Program-made: the position numbers and the translations under genes
From: Monoplex corrugatus
Taxonomy: Eukaryota; Mollusca; Gastropoda; Littorinimorpha; Ranellidae
Direction of reading: 5' to 3'
Length of the DNA stretch: 64,000 nt
Assembly: GCA_030674185.1 (NCBI GenBank)
Contig: JAPXFY010000026.1
Span: 54,980,972-55,044,971, forward strand
Shown: one piece after another, positions 10,641-22,843 of the stretch
Numbering within the stretch: the first letter of the stretch is position 1
Layout: each line of letters opens with the position of its first letter
The notes under the pieces: generated by a model
Told to the model about the DNA's origin: nothing
Databases searched by the model: none
The model's input: the letters and a program-made list of their open reading frames with translations, nothing else

Positions 10641-11078
10641 CTACGTAATGGTGTGAAGCATGCAGCTTGCTTAACTGCTGGAATTATAATGATGATTGCC
10701 AGCATGTTAACCACAGTAAACAGTTGTATGGTAAACTGTTTAAATCAGAAGTCTCCAATCTTCTGAAGAAGACACCCCACAGTACAGTCATTGTGATCGG
10801 CAGTGAGATAGACAACAGCCATACACGAGAAAATAAACACATACTGCAACACTTCACACCTACGTCACAATTAAGAAAACGAATGTAGACATGAAGCATA
10901 CGGAAAATGAAATCGATTGCAGAGTACTTGGCGTGTGAGGTGAGTCATCTGGATGCAGGATACTTGTTTGGGTGTTTGCAATCAATAAGACGAAGACAAC
11001 AACTGCACAGCGTCACATCACAAATGATTTTTTTTCAGTGAATAAAACATTCTTGTTGCTGTTGGTGCTATAACTGAG
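10625..11078 (+). repeat. Uncharacterised interspersed repeat, copy 1
   Basis: About 450 bp alignable by eye with 13480-13945. Shared blocks are TAGCGCACT, GCATGCAGCT-GCTTAA, GAAGAAGA-AC--ACAGTACA, CAC--ACGTCA, GAAAATGAAATC and CTTGTTGCTG. No coding potential or tRNA head is seen. Strand is arbitrary. Confidence 0.5.
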
Positions 11079-11940
11079 GAATGGGTGAGGCTGGACAAGG
11101 AAATAGTTTACACATTAAATGCACTGACAAGAAGAACACACTGCAATACAAACCAGCCACACATGGAGATACTGTATATGCAACATGTAGAGAGGCCTAT
11201 GGAGTAAAACAGCCAAAAGTGAAAACGCCTCCTCAAAATCCAGATGTTAGCGTCAGATGGAGGATAACTTGACGAAAATAATTCTGAGGAAACAAATGAC
11301 AGCTGCGTCAGAATTTCAGAAGTAAGGGTTCATGAAACTATGGAAAGACCTGAAAATGAAACATAGTACCCTCAGCAAAGCAGTATCAGCAAAGAGGAGA
11401 AGCAATAAAAAGCAGAAGACACAAGATTCCTTCCTCAGAGACCCCTTCCAATCTGCCAGGAAGCTGTTTGAGCATCCCAAATCCAGGACTCTCACAGTGG
11501 ACAAGGAAGTTCTGGAACATCAGAGGAAAACATATTCCGACCGTCACTGCGAGGCATCACTTGATTTCCAACGTCTGGTGCGTTATGCAACTTCATGAAA
11601 TAGCTCTAGATTTCTGGAGGAGAGAACCAGAGCCCTTATGGTAATGGCGTAGGTGACTGAAAGGAATTCTAGCTGGATCTTGTTGAAGAGGAACAAAAGT
11701 AAACCCCATAAGGCTTGAAATTCCCCAACATGATGTCTGTGTCTGATAGCTAAGTTGTTGAGACATCCGTCACAAGGGTGACTTGGCCTTGAGATGCCTG
11801 GCCACCTTGGACGCATGGGTTTGAACCTTGATGTAAGACACATTTGTATTTAAAAAAGAATGGGACAGGAGAGTTATCTTAGAATTATGATCTGGATGCG
11901 GACCAGTCCCCTTACAATGTAAAGAGTTTTGGGGCCAAAA
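11078..11940 (+). mobile_element. Internally deleted fragment of the RLE-LINE family
   Basis: Encodes YATCREAYGVKQPKVKTPPQ followed by decayed sequence matching the N-terminal part of the element at 38554-42306. At about 11600 it jumps to that element's 3' end (stop region, tRNA-like block, GATCTGGATGCGGACC). The whole RT and endonuclease are missing. Confidence 0.75.
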
Positions 11941-11944
11941 TCAG

Positions 11945-11946
11945 TG

Positions 11947-12040
<94 letters not shown>

Positions 12041-12125
12041 TGAGTGTGTGAGCACACGATTGTGTATGTACGTGTATGTGCATGTGTGTAAATGAAAGGG
12101 ACACACACACACACACACACACACG
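11945..12125. repeat. GT and CA microsatellites
   Basis: (GT)n at about 11945-12050 and (CA)n at about 12101-12125. Confidence 0.95.
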
Positions 12126-12600
12126 CACGCATGTACACATGACATGTTGGCATCATAAGTGTTTAGCTTCACGTGTCTTAACAATGACATGAAGAAGACT
12201 CAAGATGTAGCCATGTTTAGCATGACTTTACGTTTGGAACTGGAGACCCAACCACAATAGAAATGTTTGCTACTAAGTTTTAAAGCCATACTGATAACCC
12301 ATGCCACCAGTCTATGTTTCCTTGACAACATACAAGCAGCTACAATCACGCATAACAAAATGATACAAGTACACTAAAATAGCAACCAAATGCTTCACGT
12401 TATAGATACAAAACATTGTCTTTTTAAGTTAGTTAGAGATCCCTCTATAATACAGGACAAATGTCATTCAGCAATGAACATTGTTTTATGTAGCATGGCA
12501 AAATCATTGCTTGTTGGTCCATTTAGAAATTTTGATTGAAGTACTAATCCAGTAAATTCAGTAAAGTGTACTTAAGACAATCACAAATACATACACAGGA
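12126..12600. other. No feature recognised
   Basis: AT-rich unique-looking sequence with no long frame, tRNA-like box or known element end. Confidence 0.5.
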
Positions 12601-12612
12601 CACAAACACATG

Positions 12613-12613
<1 letters not shown>

Positions 12614-12655
<42 letters not shown>

Positions 12656-12950
12656 TCACACACACACACACACATTCACACACACACACACACACACACA
12701 TACACACACACACATTCACACACACACACACACACACATTCACACACACACATTCACACACACACACACACATCACACACACACATTCACACACACACAC
12801 ACATTCACACACACACATTCACACACACACACACCACACACAATTCACACACACACATTCACACACACACACATTCACACACACACACAAACATATACAC
12901 ACACGCACACACATGCGCGCGCGCACTCACACACATGGACACACACAGGT
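12614..12950. repeat. CA microsatellite with CACATTCA interruptions
   Basis: (CA)n carrying about ten TTCA interruptions and a short GCGCGCGC block near 12915. Confidence 0.97.
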
Positions 12951-12959
12951 GAATACTGT

Positions 12960-13425
12960 TTAATTATACTTTTTGTGTTTTCTGGTTTGTGTTTGCTTGA
13001 ACTCTGGCAGTCATTGATTCAGTTTACTGTGTTCACCAGACAAAACGCTGGGAAAACCTTGCAAGACACCCTGAAATGGAGGATTACGCTTTTTGACAGC
13101 CCCAGTCTGTTTCCATACCTGTCATTACGCCTGTCATCTTGCTTTTTTTCTTTCATGTTCTGGAAAAGATTAACTGGAACATGTTATGTTTTTTGAGAAT
13201 TTAAAGCATATTAAAACAAGACATAAAGAGACAACAATAAGTATTGTTTTCTAAAACAGTGTAAAAGAGTGTTACAGAGATGAAACTCAAAGAGCAGGGT
13301 GTTGTCAAGTTATTTCTAAAATCAAAAGTGTTTCATATGTTATGTGCGATGCAACGTTTAGCAGTGGAAAGAACAACATGCAACTATAACAACATTGAAA
13401 CATTTAGCAATATTAGAATAATTCA
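12960..13425. other. Mostly unassigned; possible Penelope-like end
   Basis: TTTGTGTTTGCTTGAACTC-GGCAGTCA at about 12986-13013 resembles the 3' terminus of the Penelope-like copies at 33721-33755 and 58631-58680. Nothing else is recognised. Confidence 0.3.
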
Positions 13426-13945
13426 GCCTGCAGTTTTACTTTTGTGAGTACATGGGTGAGTGTGCATGAGACTGTGTGTGTATAGCGCACTGCATCATGA
13501 TGTAACGCATGCAGCTCGCTTAATTGCTGAAAGTATGTTGAAGATCGCCAGCGCGTTAAACAAAGAGAATTGTTGTTTTGTAAACGGTTCAAAACAGAAG
13601 CTGCTAATTTTGTGAAGAAGAAACAGTACAGTACACTCATTCTGATCAGTATCAGAACAGAACACCACCACACACGGAAAAAACAAATCCTTAGTGGAAA
13701 GCATCACACTTACGTCATGATTAAAAACAAAATGTAAACATGAACTTAGAGGAAAATAAAATCAACAGAACAGCGCTCAGCATGTAAGGTTAGTTATCAG
13801 GACTCAAGGTACTTGAAGACTGTTTATAATCTGTATGAAAGGAACACAACTGTACAGCGTTATATTATTGACTGCTGGATAATAAATCAAGCAACTTCTT
13901 CATGAAGAAAATAATCTTGTTGCTGCTTGCGCTATAACTGTATTT
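13426..13945 (+). repeat. Uncharacterised interspersed repeat, copy 2
   Basis: Full-length-looking copy related to 10625-11078. Its first ~115 bp (13426-13539) are almost identical to 14469-14583. No protein or RNA promoter is seen. Confidence 0.55.
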
Positions 13946-14468
13946 CGATACAAATGACATTTGTAAGTCCCTATAGAACTATTTTTGTCAGTCTGCTCGT
14001 CATTGTAACCAAATACACAATGACATAAATCGTGGATAATCACTGTACCATCTAAAACATTTTCTAGTGATTTATGGCATGATTCCAGCTTGAAGAAAAG
14101 TTTTCCTTTTTCAGAGACAGAGAGGGAAGGGGGAGAGGATAATGGGTAGAGGATATGCTTCATTAGAAACAAAATCATATTCATTTGTGATTAAGAAAAT
14201 ATGTGTGTGTGTGTATGTGTGTGTGTGTGTGTATGTATGTGTGTGTGTGTGTGTTTGTGTGTGTGTATGTGAGGAAACCATGCTTTTATAAATAATGCCA
14301 GATAGCTTCTGTCAGTAGCTTGTGAAACCTCTGGCAAGAAAAGACGAATAGTATTTAACAATGTATATCAGCATAATTTGGGCTGGTGTGCACATTACTC
14401 TTGAGAGCCTGAACAGCGAGCTAGGCCTGTCTTTAGCATTGGGTAAAACCAGTGAGTGCTACTTCTTC
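13946..14468. other. Unassigned sequence with a GT/ATGT microsatellite
   Basis: (GT)n with ATGT variants at about 14202-14272. The rest is unassigned. Confidence 0.6.
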
Positions 14469-14583
14469 AGCCTGCAGTTTTACTTTTGTGAGTACATGGG
14501 TGAGTGTGCATGAGTCTGTGTGTGTATAGCGCACTGCATCATGATGTAACGCATGCAGCTCGCTTAATTGCTGAAAGTATGTT
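14469..14583 (+). repeat. Uncharacterised repeat, copy 3 (5' part only)
   Basis: Begins CAGCCTGCAGTTTTACTTTT and matches 13426-13539 with one clear difference in the first 100 bases (GAGTCTGTG against GAGACTGTG). It stops abruptly at GAAAGTATGTT. Confidence 0.8.
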
Positions 14584-15345
14584 TTACCTGTGTGTTGCCT
14601 GCAGATTTAGAGATGTAATCTGCGCCATGTTCTCCTTATGTGTACGTCGACTCGTTGGAAATGAAAAGCAAGAACGTGAAAGAGACCAGTAGAACATGAA
14701 AGGTTAGATTCTGTGTTGAATTATGATGAAGAGGCTTACCAAAGTATCACAGTGTTAATTTACTTGAAAAGTGAATTTAGAGCTTACTATCTGAAAGACG
14801 TGACGAGAATATAAAGTTTTGCCATGGCTGGCAAACTATAGCTAAGTTGTAAGCAACAGCAACAACAACAATAAATGATTGAGTGGTACGCATTTCTCAT
14901 TTTACAGTGTGTTAGGTCTCTCTTTGATAAAGTATCAACATCTTGACAGCAGTTTTCTGAATGTGCATGCCTCAATATTCTTGCTCGATGCCAACTTCTC
15001 CAATTGAATTAAGTTGCTACAGACCCGGACTTAGGCAAGATGATCATCCCAGAGAAGAACTCACCGGAGAAGATCACTCTGAAGGCAAACCATTGTCATC
15101 AGTTCTGAAACACATTCTTTTGTAGACAGCTTGCACACGCTCACAATACAACGTACACAGCACAGATACGTCATTTGATATAATTAAGCTCGCCTGTCAG
15201 TTTCATCCGTTCAAACCATGTTGTTACTTGACAAGTCTGTTACATACATTTCATATAATTACAACACTTTTAACGGTGTACTGTTTCCTAAAAACGTTGT
15301 ATTGTGAATTGTTGGCTCACGTTGAAAAGAGGATGGATGACAACC
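14584..15345. other. No feature recognised
   Basis: Unique-looking AT-rich sequence with a short CAA repeat near 14855. No gene or element supported. Confidence 0.5.
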
Positions 15346-15389
15346 ACTTTATTTATACCTAAACAAGTTTGATATCCAAAGTGGATAGG

Positions 15390-15900
15390 TGTGGTAACGT
15401 TCGTCATCATCATCATGTGCGTGCCACATGGCCTTGGCAATCATGGCACTCCATACAAATCTAGTTTCTGTCACTACAAGTATATCTTCTACCCTTCGTG
15501 TGCGCACCCACGGTGCAAAACTGTTAAACACTGGTGTTCTTTTCCCTTTAGATTTTCTGTTGTGACTATGTGTACAAACTTCTCTTGTTTCATAGAATAT
15601 CCTATAAATATTGCTTGTATTCCCTAATCTTTGTCATCAATGTTCTGTTTGTGTTTGCTTCTTTCAGGACTGTCTCGTTTGTTTTCTTTGCTGTCCATGG
15701 AACGCTTCACATTCTTTTTAAAAACCACATTTCAGCTGCCTCAATTTTGTTCTGACTTTGCCTTTTGACTGTTGAAACTTTACATCTACAATAATGCATG
15801 ATAATTTTACTGGCAGTAAACAAATTGATTTGTCTTGTCCATGTCCTAGTACATACCACACAGTAACTCCTATCTGTCCAACCAGGCTTCGCATATAAGC
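15390..15900 (-). mobile_element. RTE-type LINE 3' end
   Basis: The minus strand encodes AAEMWFLKRM, followed by degenerate SVPWTAKKTNETVL and WVRTRRVEDILVVTETRFVW, and ends AMIAKAMWHAHDDDDE in (GATGAT)n. It is the same family as 8917-9290. Several stops make it non-functional. Confidence 0.75.
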
Positions 15901-16384
15901 CAACGTATCCAGTTTTGTGTGGTGCTATGTTATTTATAATAAAAACAATAATAAATTCAAGGAAAATAACAACAATTATAATTGTAATGATAACAATAAT
16001 AATAATAATGATGATGATAATAGTATCAGCGACATTTATACGGAGGGAAATATTAAAAATACAAATCAAATCAAAGCACGCACTCTCATTCACCAATACA
16101 TTCACTGGCAATAACAAAAACATCAGCGGTACAAAATATATGCAGACCAGGTGTGGGAGTATAGGAGGGGGTAGAACAACAGTGTGAGCACACAAAAGGG
16201 CAGAATATAGAGATCGGGCAGGAGTGCACATGTTGGGGTGGTCTCAAAGATAAGTAGGTGCAGCACCATTATTACACTGTGTAACATTAAGTATTAATTT
16301 AGCATGAAATTCTTTGAGAAACAGGCAACCAGTGGAAAAAATGAAGCAAGGGGGTGATGTGAGATTCTTGTTTTTTTACATACA
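15901..16384. other. AAT/GAT-rich and unassigned sequence
   Basis: An (AAT)n/(GAT)n stretch lies at about 15945-16025. The remaining ~350 bp has no recognisable feature. Confidence 0.6.
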
Positions 16385-18604
16385 AACGAATAAATACTAG
16401 CAGTCTTGTGTTTACTGAAGTCAATATAAATACTAGCAGTCTTGTGTTTACTGAAGTCATATAAATACTAGCAGAGTCTTGTGTTTACTGAAGTCAAATA
16501 AATACTAGCAGTCTTGTGTTTACTGAAGTCAAATAAATACTAGCAAGTCTTGTGTTTACTGAAGTCATATAAATACTAGCAGTTTTGTGTTTACTGAAGT
16601 CATATAAATACTAGCAGGTCTTGTGTTTACTGAAGTCAAATAAATACTAGCAGTCTTGTGTTTACTGAAGTCATAATATAGCATCTTTTGTTTCTGAGTC
16701 AATAATACTCGTCTTGTGTTTACTGAAGTCAAATAAATACTAGCAGTCTTGTGTTTACTGAAGTCAAATAAATACTAGCAGTCTTGTGTTTACTGAAGTC
16801 AATAAATACTAGCAGTCTTGTGTTTACTGAAGTCAAATAAATACTAGCAGTCTTGTGTTTACTGAAGTCAAATAAATACTAGCAGTCTTGTGTTTACTGA
16901 AGTCAAATAAATACTAGCAGTCTTGTGTTTACTGAAGTCAAATAAATACTAGCAGTCTTGTGTTTACTGAAGTCAAATAAATACTAGCAGTCTTGTGTTT
17001 ACTGAAGTCAAATAAATACTAGCAGTCTTGTGTTTACTGAAGTCAAATAAATACTAGCAGTCTTGTGTTTACTGAAGTCAATAAATACTAGCAGTCTTGT
17101 GTTTACTGAAGTCAAATAAATACTAGCAGTCTTGTGTTTACTGAAGTCAAATAAATACTAGCAGAGTCTTGTGTTTACTGAAGTCATATAAATACTAGCA
17201 GTCTTGTGTTTACTGAAGTCAAATAAATACTAGCAGAGTCTTGTGTTTACTGAAGTCATATAAATACTAGCAGAGTCTTGTGTTTACTGAAGTCAAATAA
17301 ATACTAGCAGAGTCTTTGTTTACTGAAGTCAAATAAATACTAGCAGGTCTTGTGTTTACTGAAGTCAAATAAATACTAGCAGAGTCTTGTGTTTACTGAA
17401 GTCAAATAAATACTAGCAAGTCTTGTGTTTACTGAAGTCAAATAAATACTAGCAGTCTTGTGTTTACTGAAGTCAAATAAATACTAGCAGTCTTGTGTTT
17501 ACTGAAGTCAAATAAATACTAGCAGTCTTGTGTTTACTGAAGTCAAATAAATACTAGCAGGTCTTGTGTTTACTGAAGTCATATAAATACTAGCAGTCTT
17601 GTGTTTACTGAAGTCAAATAAATACTAGCGGGTCTTGTGTTTACTGAAGTCAATAAATACTAGCAGTCTTGTGTTTACTGAAGTCAAATAAATACTAGCA
17701 GAGTCTTGTGTTTACTGAAGTCAAATAAATACTAGCAGTTTGTGTTTACTGAAGTCATATAAATACTAGCAGAGTCTTGTGTTTACTGAAGTCAATAAAT
17801 ACTAGCAGTCTTGTGTTTACTGAAGTCAAATAAATACTAGCAGTCTTGTGTTTACTGAAGTCAAATAAATACTAGCAGTCTTGTGTTTACTGAAGTCAAA
17901 TAAATACTAGCAGTCTTGTGTTTACTGAAGTCATATAAATACTAGCAGTCTTGTGTTTACTGAAGTCAAATAAATACTAGCAGAGTCTTGTGTTTACTGA
18001 AGTCAAATAAATACTAGCAGTCTTGTGTTTACTGAAGTCAAATAAATACTAGCAGTTTTGTGTTTACTGAAGTCATAATAAATACTAGCAGTTTGTGTTT
18101 ACTGAAGTCAATAAATACTAGCAGGTCTTGTGTTTACTGAAGTCAAATAAATACTAGCAGTCTTGTGTTTACTGAAGTCAATATAAATACTAGCAGTTTG
18201 TGTTTACTGAAGTCAAATAAATACTAGCAGTCTTGTGTTTACTGAAGTCAAATAAATACTAGCAGTTTTGTGTTTACTGAAGTCAAATAAATACTAGCAG
18301 TCTTGTGTTTACTGAAGTCATAATAAATACTAGCAGTCTTGTGTTTACTGAAGTCAAATAAATACTAGCAGTCTTGTGTTTACTGAAGTCAAATAAATAC
18401 TAGCAGAGTCTTGTGTTTACTGAAGTCAAATAAATACTAGCAGTCTTGTGTTTACTGAAGTCATATAAATACTAGCAGTCTTGTGTTTACTGAAGTCAAA
18501 TAAATACTAGCAGTCTTGTGTTTACTGAAGTCAAATAAATACTAGCAGTCTTGTGTTTACTGAAGTCAAATAAATACTAGCAGTCTTGTGTTTACTGAAG
18601 TCAA
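16385..18604. repeat. 35-bp minisatellite, about 63 copies
   Basis: The unit holds AAATAAATACTAGCAG and TCTTGTGTTTACTGAAGTC. Length varies from about 33 to 37 through AGAG/AG/G insertions after TAGC and AAATA/ATATA/ATA variants. A degenerate unit lies near 16675-16720. The array abuts the RLE-LINE fragment. Confidence 0.97.
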
Positions 18605-20215
18605 TCCGTTAGTGACAGAACAACCAGTCAAGAACTGTGGAAGGTGGAATGGAAAGAAACCAAGCAAAACAATTCTGCAAATAGTAGACTGGTGTGGCTT
18701 CGTTGGCAAACACAAATTCTGGTCCCTGCAGATGATATTGATTCTCAAGTTCGTCTGACCTCTACTGACATACGAAATCAGCTTAGCGCAGTGAATATCC
18801 ATGGAGGCCAAAATTAAGAAACGCAAACAGAAATGACTTGGTGTCCCATCGTGTCTCACTGACATTACGCTCTATAGTCAGCAGGCAAATCTGAAGCTAC
18901 TCTACAAAATCCATCGTTGGGGGATACAAGGTGGAAAAGGTCAGGTCTCTGAGCATGCTTGAGGGTCTGGAAGATATGTTGTGAGATCAATAGAGCCTAA
19001 TCTGAAGACTGGCTGAAAGTATATATGAGGCAGTGGACATAGTGTCAGAACGCCTCATGATCACAGAAATAGCAAGTCAAACACAAACCAATAGGCAGGA
19101 ACTGGGATAAACAAAATGGAATGGTGTTCAAAGGCCAAAGGAAAATCAAAGACAGACAAAGTGATACAGATGGTTAATGAAGAAGCGGTGCCAGAAGAAT
19201 CTAGAAAACAGTCCAACAAGGCCACCAGGGACAACAGACAATGTGGGAAAGTGCACTCTGAAGAAGTCTCAGCTGGAACGACATATGCACATGGCCCCTT
19301 ACGTTCTTAGATAGAACGAGGGAAGTCAGGTGACCTTGCTTGCTGTGCCAGAGCAAACAATGGAACTTGTCTTGAGCTCAAGCAAAGTACGCCAGCTCAA
19401 AGAACCACATACACGGCTGTACAATCAAGTGCTTCAAGAGATCACATATGTGATCAGTACTGCCAGGGAAGAAGCTCCTGCACACTTTGACATGGCAGGA
19501 GGCAGCAAACTGTGGCCTGAAAAAGCTGTGGCATCAAGAACATGGAACAGGATTTCCTGGGTGGCAAAAATGACTGAGAGAACACAGCAGATCTTCCACA
19601 ATGGAAAAGAAAAAACATCCAGGAATCATCAGGAAGAGTGGCATGGGAGCAGACATCATTATCCACTCCCATTCACTACAATGAATGATTCTGATCAGAC
19701 TCACTGAGCTCTATGAAAGTACAAAGGACAAAATGAATATCTACAAGACTTAAAAGTATGCCAGTCTGGCCAGCAGTTTAAAGAAATCCGGTTTTCAAAC
19801 CAAAGTTATCGCCATAGACGCTGGAGCAAAGGGGTTGATCTGCCCATAACTTTATGAAACAGATCTCGGTTTCTGGGAAAGAGATGGCTAGAGCCCTAAA
19901 GGCAGTGGCAGAAACAGCTAAAAAGAGTTCCAACTGGATCTGGTCAAGCAGAAACAAAATTGAATTTCATAAGACATAAAATTACCTTGTTTGTTGCCAG
20001 TGTCCAATGGTTTAGAGTGATTGAAACATCTGTAACAAGGGTGACGTGGCACTAAGACGTCTAACAACATTGGATGTGAGGGTTCAAACTCAGATGGAAG
20101 ACTGATTTGTGTTTCAGAAAATTGTCTCTGCAAAGGGACATCAAGGAGTCATGACCTGGATGTTTCCTTTGTTCCTTAGAGTGTAAGAAGTTTTGGGCTG
20201 AAACACTTGTTGTTT
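18605..20215 (+). mobile_element. Decayed 3' half of the RLE-LINE family
   Basis: Frames follow the C-terminal half of the protein encoded at 39966-42035. MEAKIKKRKQK matches MEAKINKYTRK, WCSKAKGKSKTDKVIQ matches WWSKAKGKEKRDMIIQ, and SNWIW-type sequence precedes the stop. Many stops and a deletion in the zinc-knuckle and endonuclease regions show it is old. The conserved 3' block GAGTCATGACCTGGATG is present near 20148. Confidence 0.8.
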
Positions 20216-20930
20216 TTTCCTAGAGTAGCAATTTCCTAAAAACGATTATACACAGACCTTCCAATGTACTTATACCACATATTTAGAGCAGTACTTTGTC
20301 AACTTTTTCATGGTGTCTTTTTCCTGCGTGAGATGGTTGCTGTCTTTGCCCTGAATGATGTTGACTTTGCTTTTGTTTGGTTAAGTCTGCAACAGTCTTA
20401 AAAGCTATTGTGTCGTTGTTGTCAAGGTTTTTCTCAATGTCTTACGTTGATGCTCGATCCAGCTTTCTTTTTTACTCTTCATTCTTTGACCAGTTCTCGT
20501 GTATATAACAGCACTGAATTTCACCTTTCCTTTCTCAGCTATCTTTTGTATTTCGAAGCTCCTTGTAGTGGCATACTTCTCCAGATATTATTTGTGATGT
20601 TTTGCTTAATTTGCATTGGCTTTTCCACAAGACTTCTTGTGTTGTTTCAGTCATCATTGTTAAAGATGGCGAGAGGTTCTGTGGCACACAAGGGAACAAA
20701 TGGTTTTGGGGGAAGGGGGTGTAGACAGCAAACCTCAATTGGTATGAGGGAGGGGGAGTATACCAGTTTCGAACTCTGATAGCCCATGCAACAGGCCAGC
20801 ATTAGTCCAGCTGTGAACGTTGACCACGTGCGGTTATTACATGATTTTGTTTGACTCGGCCGTACCAATCGGCTGTTGCGTTACGACTCTGATAGCTTGC
20901 TGCTGGATACTGTTGTGTTACTACAGAACT
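20216..20930. other. No feature recognised
   Basis: Unassigned sequence. Short frames here are not supported by composition or similarity. Confidence 0.45.
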
Positions 20931-21960
20931 GGTGTAGAAATGAAATTGGCTTGTTCCTTTTCTGTGATACTTGCCTCAAAAAATTGTTTGAGAGAGTTCA
21001 AGATCTTCTTCAAGCAGTACTACTACTGAGTAGTGGGCGAATTTTCCTCCCTCGGCCGTTTGAAATTGTTTAGTGATGCGAGGATGTTTCAGTCTGCCGA
21101 TACTGGTTTTGAGACAACTATTTTTCATTCCTTTTGTTTTCTTCAATCATACTTTAACGTTCATTAAGCACAGGTCATGTTCATTGCCAAGGTCAGCTCC
21201 TGCAAACGTTGTTGTTTTAGCCCCACTCATGACCTGTTCCAGTTCTTCACAACGATATAATACATTGACTGTGATGCCGACCATTTGGGAAATGCTAAGT
21301 TTATCTTGAGAATGCTTAATGTTGACTAAGAATGTATGCAAAAACTAATTCAGTGTCACTAGCAGGTGTAGTCCCCCATCACTGGTACTCTCGTTACAAT
21401 AGGGAACACAGAAATTGCTCCAGTCATCTTGGGCATCTACACCAAACTTAACGTTCCAGTTACCCTGAACAATGTGGATGTCTTTCTCGTCAACTGTGTT
21501 GATGACCATTTGAAGCTGAGTGTAGAATTCTTCTGTCTGTTCATCATCACACTTTGATGTGGACACTACATCTGCACTACCGTGAGGTTGACTGATTTTC
21601 TTCGCAGATGGCTGGTCATGATTCTGCTCGAAACGAGTACAGTGTCCTTAACACAGCGTTCTTGGTGTTATTGTTGTTGATCAAAAACTCCACTTCATAT
21701 GTATGATTGTCGTCTTCTCCACTGTAGTATAGACATGCCCTTCTTCTGTCTGTAGTTATCTGTTGTTTTTCCATCTGACTTCACAGAATTGTCTCAGGCA
21801 AGCCAAACCTGGTGGAGCCTATGTCTCTAATGGTCACATTTTGTTGTTGTCTTCACTCCTCAAATACGGCAGGAAATGCTGGGTCACATGAATACCACTG
21901 GACACTATGGTAAGTTGATTCCATTTTTCTTTTAGCTCCTTTTTCTCAAGATTTTATGTA
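20930..21960 (-). mobile_element. RTE-type LINE endonuclease fragment
   Basis: The minus strand encodes DDEQTEEFYTQLQMVINTVD then IHIVQGNWNVKFGVDAQDDW and PYCNESTSDGGLHLL, followed by GADLGNEHDLCLMNVKVRL. This is the apurinic-endonuclease-like domain of RTE elements. Catalytic GDWNAKVG has become GNWNVKFG and SDHD has become NEHD, so the fragment is inactive as well as truncated. Confidence 0.8.
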
Positions 21961-21984
21961 AATTGATAGAATATAAAATGTCTT

Positions 21985-22743
21985 TTGTGCAGTATCATGT
22001 CCAACGTTTCACTGTATGTGTTGCAGTATCATGTCCACATTGTCACTGTATGTGTTGTAGTATCATGTCCACAGTATCACTGTGTGTGTTGCAGTATCAT
22101 GTCCACAGTGTCACTGTATGTGTTGTAGTATCATGTCCACAGTGTCACTGTATGTGTTGTAGTATCATGTCCACAGTATCACTGTGTGTGTTGCAGTATC
22201 ATGTCCACAGTATCACTGTATGTGTTGTAGTATCATGTCCACAGTTTCACTGTATGTGTTGCAGTAGCATGTCCACAGTGTCACTCTTTGTGTTGTAGTA
22301 TCATGTCCAAAGTTTCACTGTATGTGTTGTAGTATCATGTCCACAGTATCAATGTATGTGTTGTAGTATCATGTCCACAGTTTCACTGTATGTGTTGCAT
22401 TATCATGTCCACAGTATCACTGTATGTGTTGTAGTATCATGTCCACAGTATCACTGTGTGTGTTGCAGTATCATGTCCACAGTATCACTGTGTGTGTTGC
22501 AGTACCATGTCCACGGTGTCACTGTATGTGTTGTAGTATCATGTCCACAGTGTCACTGTATGTGTTGTAGTATCATGTCCACAGTGTCACTGTATGTGTT
22601 GTAGTATCATGTCCACAGTGTCACTGTATGTATTGTAGTATCATGTCCATAGTGTCACTGTATGTGTTGCAGTATCATGTCCATAGTGTCACTGTATGTG
22701 TTGCAGTATCATGTCCATAGTGTCACTGTATATATTGTAGTAT
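21985..22743. repeat. 34-bp minisatellite, at least 22 copies, truncated by a gap
   Basis: The unit carries TATCATGTCCACAG and TCACTGTATGTGTTG plus TAG or CAG. The array runs into the N gap, so its true length is unknown. Confidence 0.97.
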
Positions 22744-22843
22744 NNNNNNNNNNNNNNNNNNNNNNNNNNNNNNNNNNNNNNNNNNNNNNNNNNNNNNNNN
22801 NNNNNNNNNNNNNNNNNNNNNNNNNNNNNNNNNNNNNNNNNNN
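22744..22843. other. Assembly gap of 100 N
   Basis: Exactly 100 N, the convention for a scaffold gap of unknown size. Confidence 0.99.

Noticed and set aside
15707..16231. 174-codon minus-strand frame with Ile-rich segment
   Set aside because: The centre is an AAT/ATT-type simple repeat and the end is the RTE C-terminal fragment.
16385..18604. CRISPR-like array of 35-bp repeats
   Set aside because: There are no unique spacers; it is a plain head-to-tail minisatellite in a eukaryotic genome.
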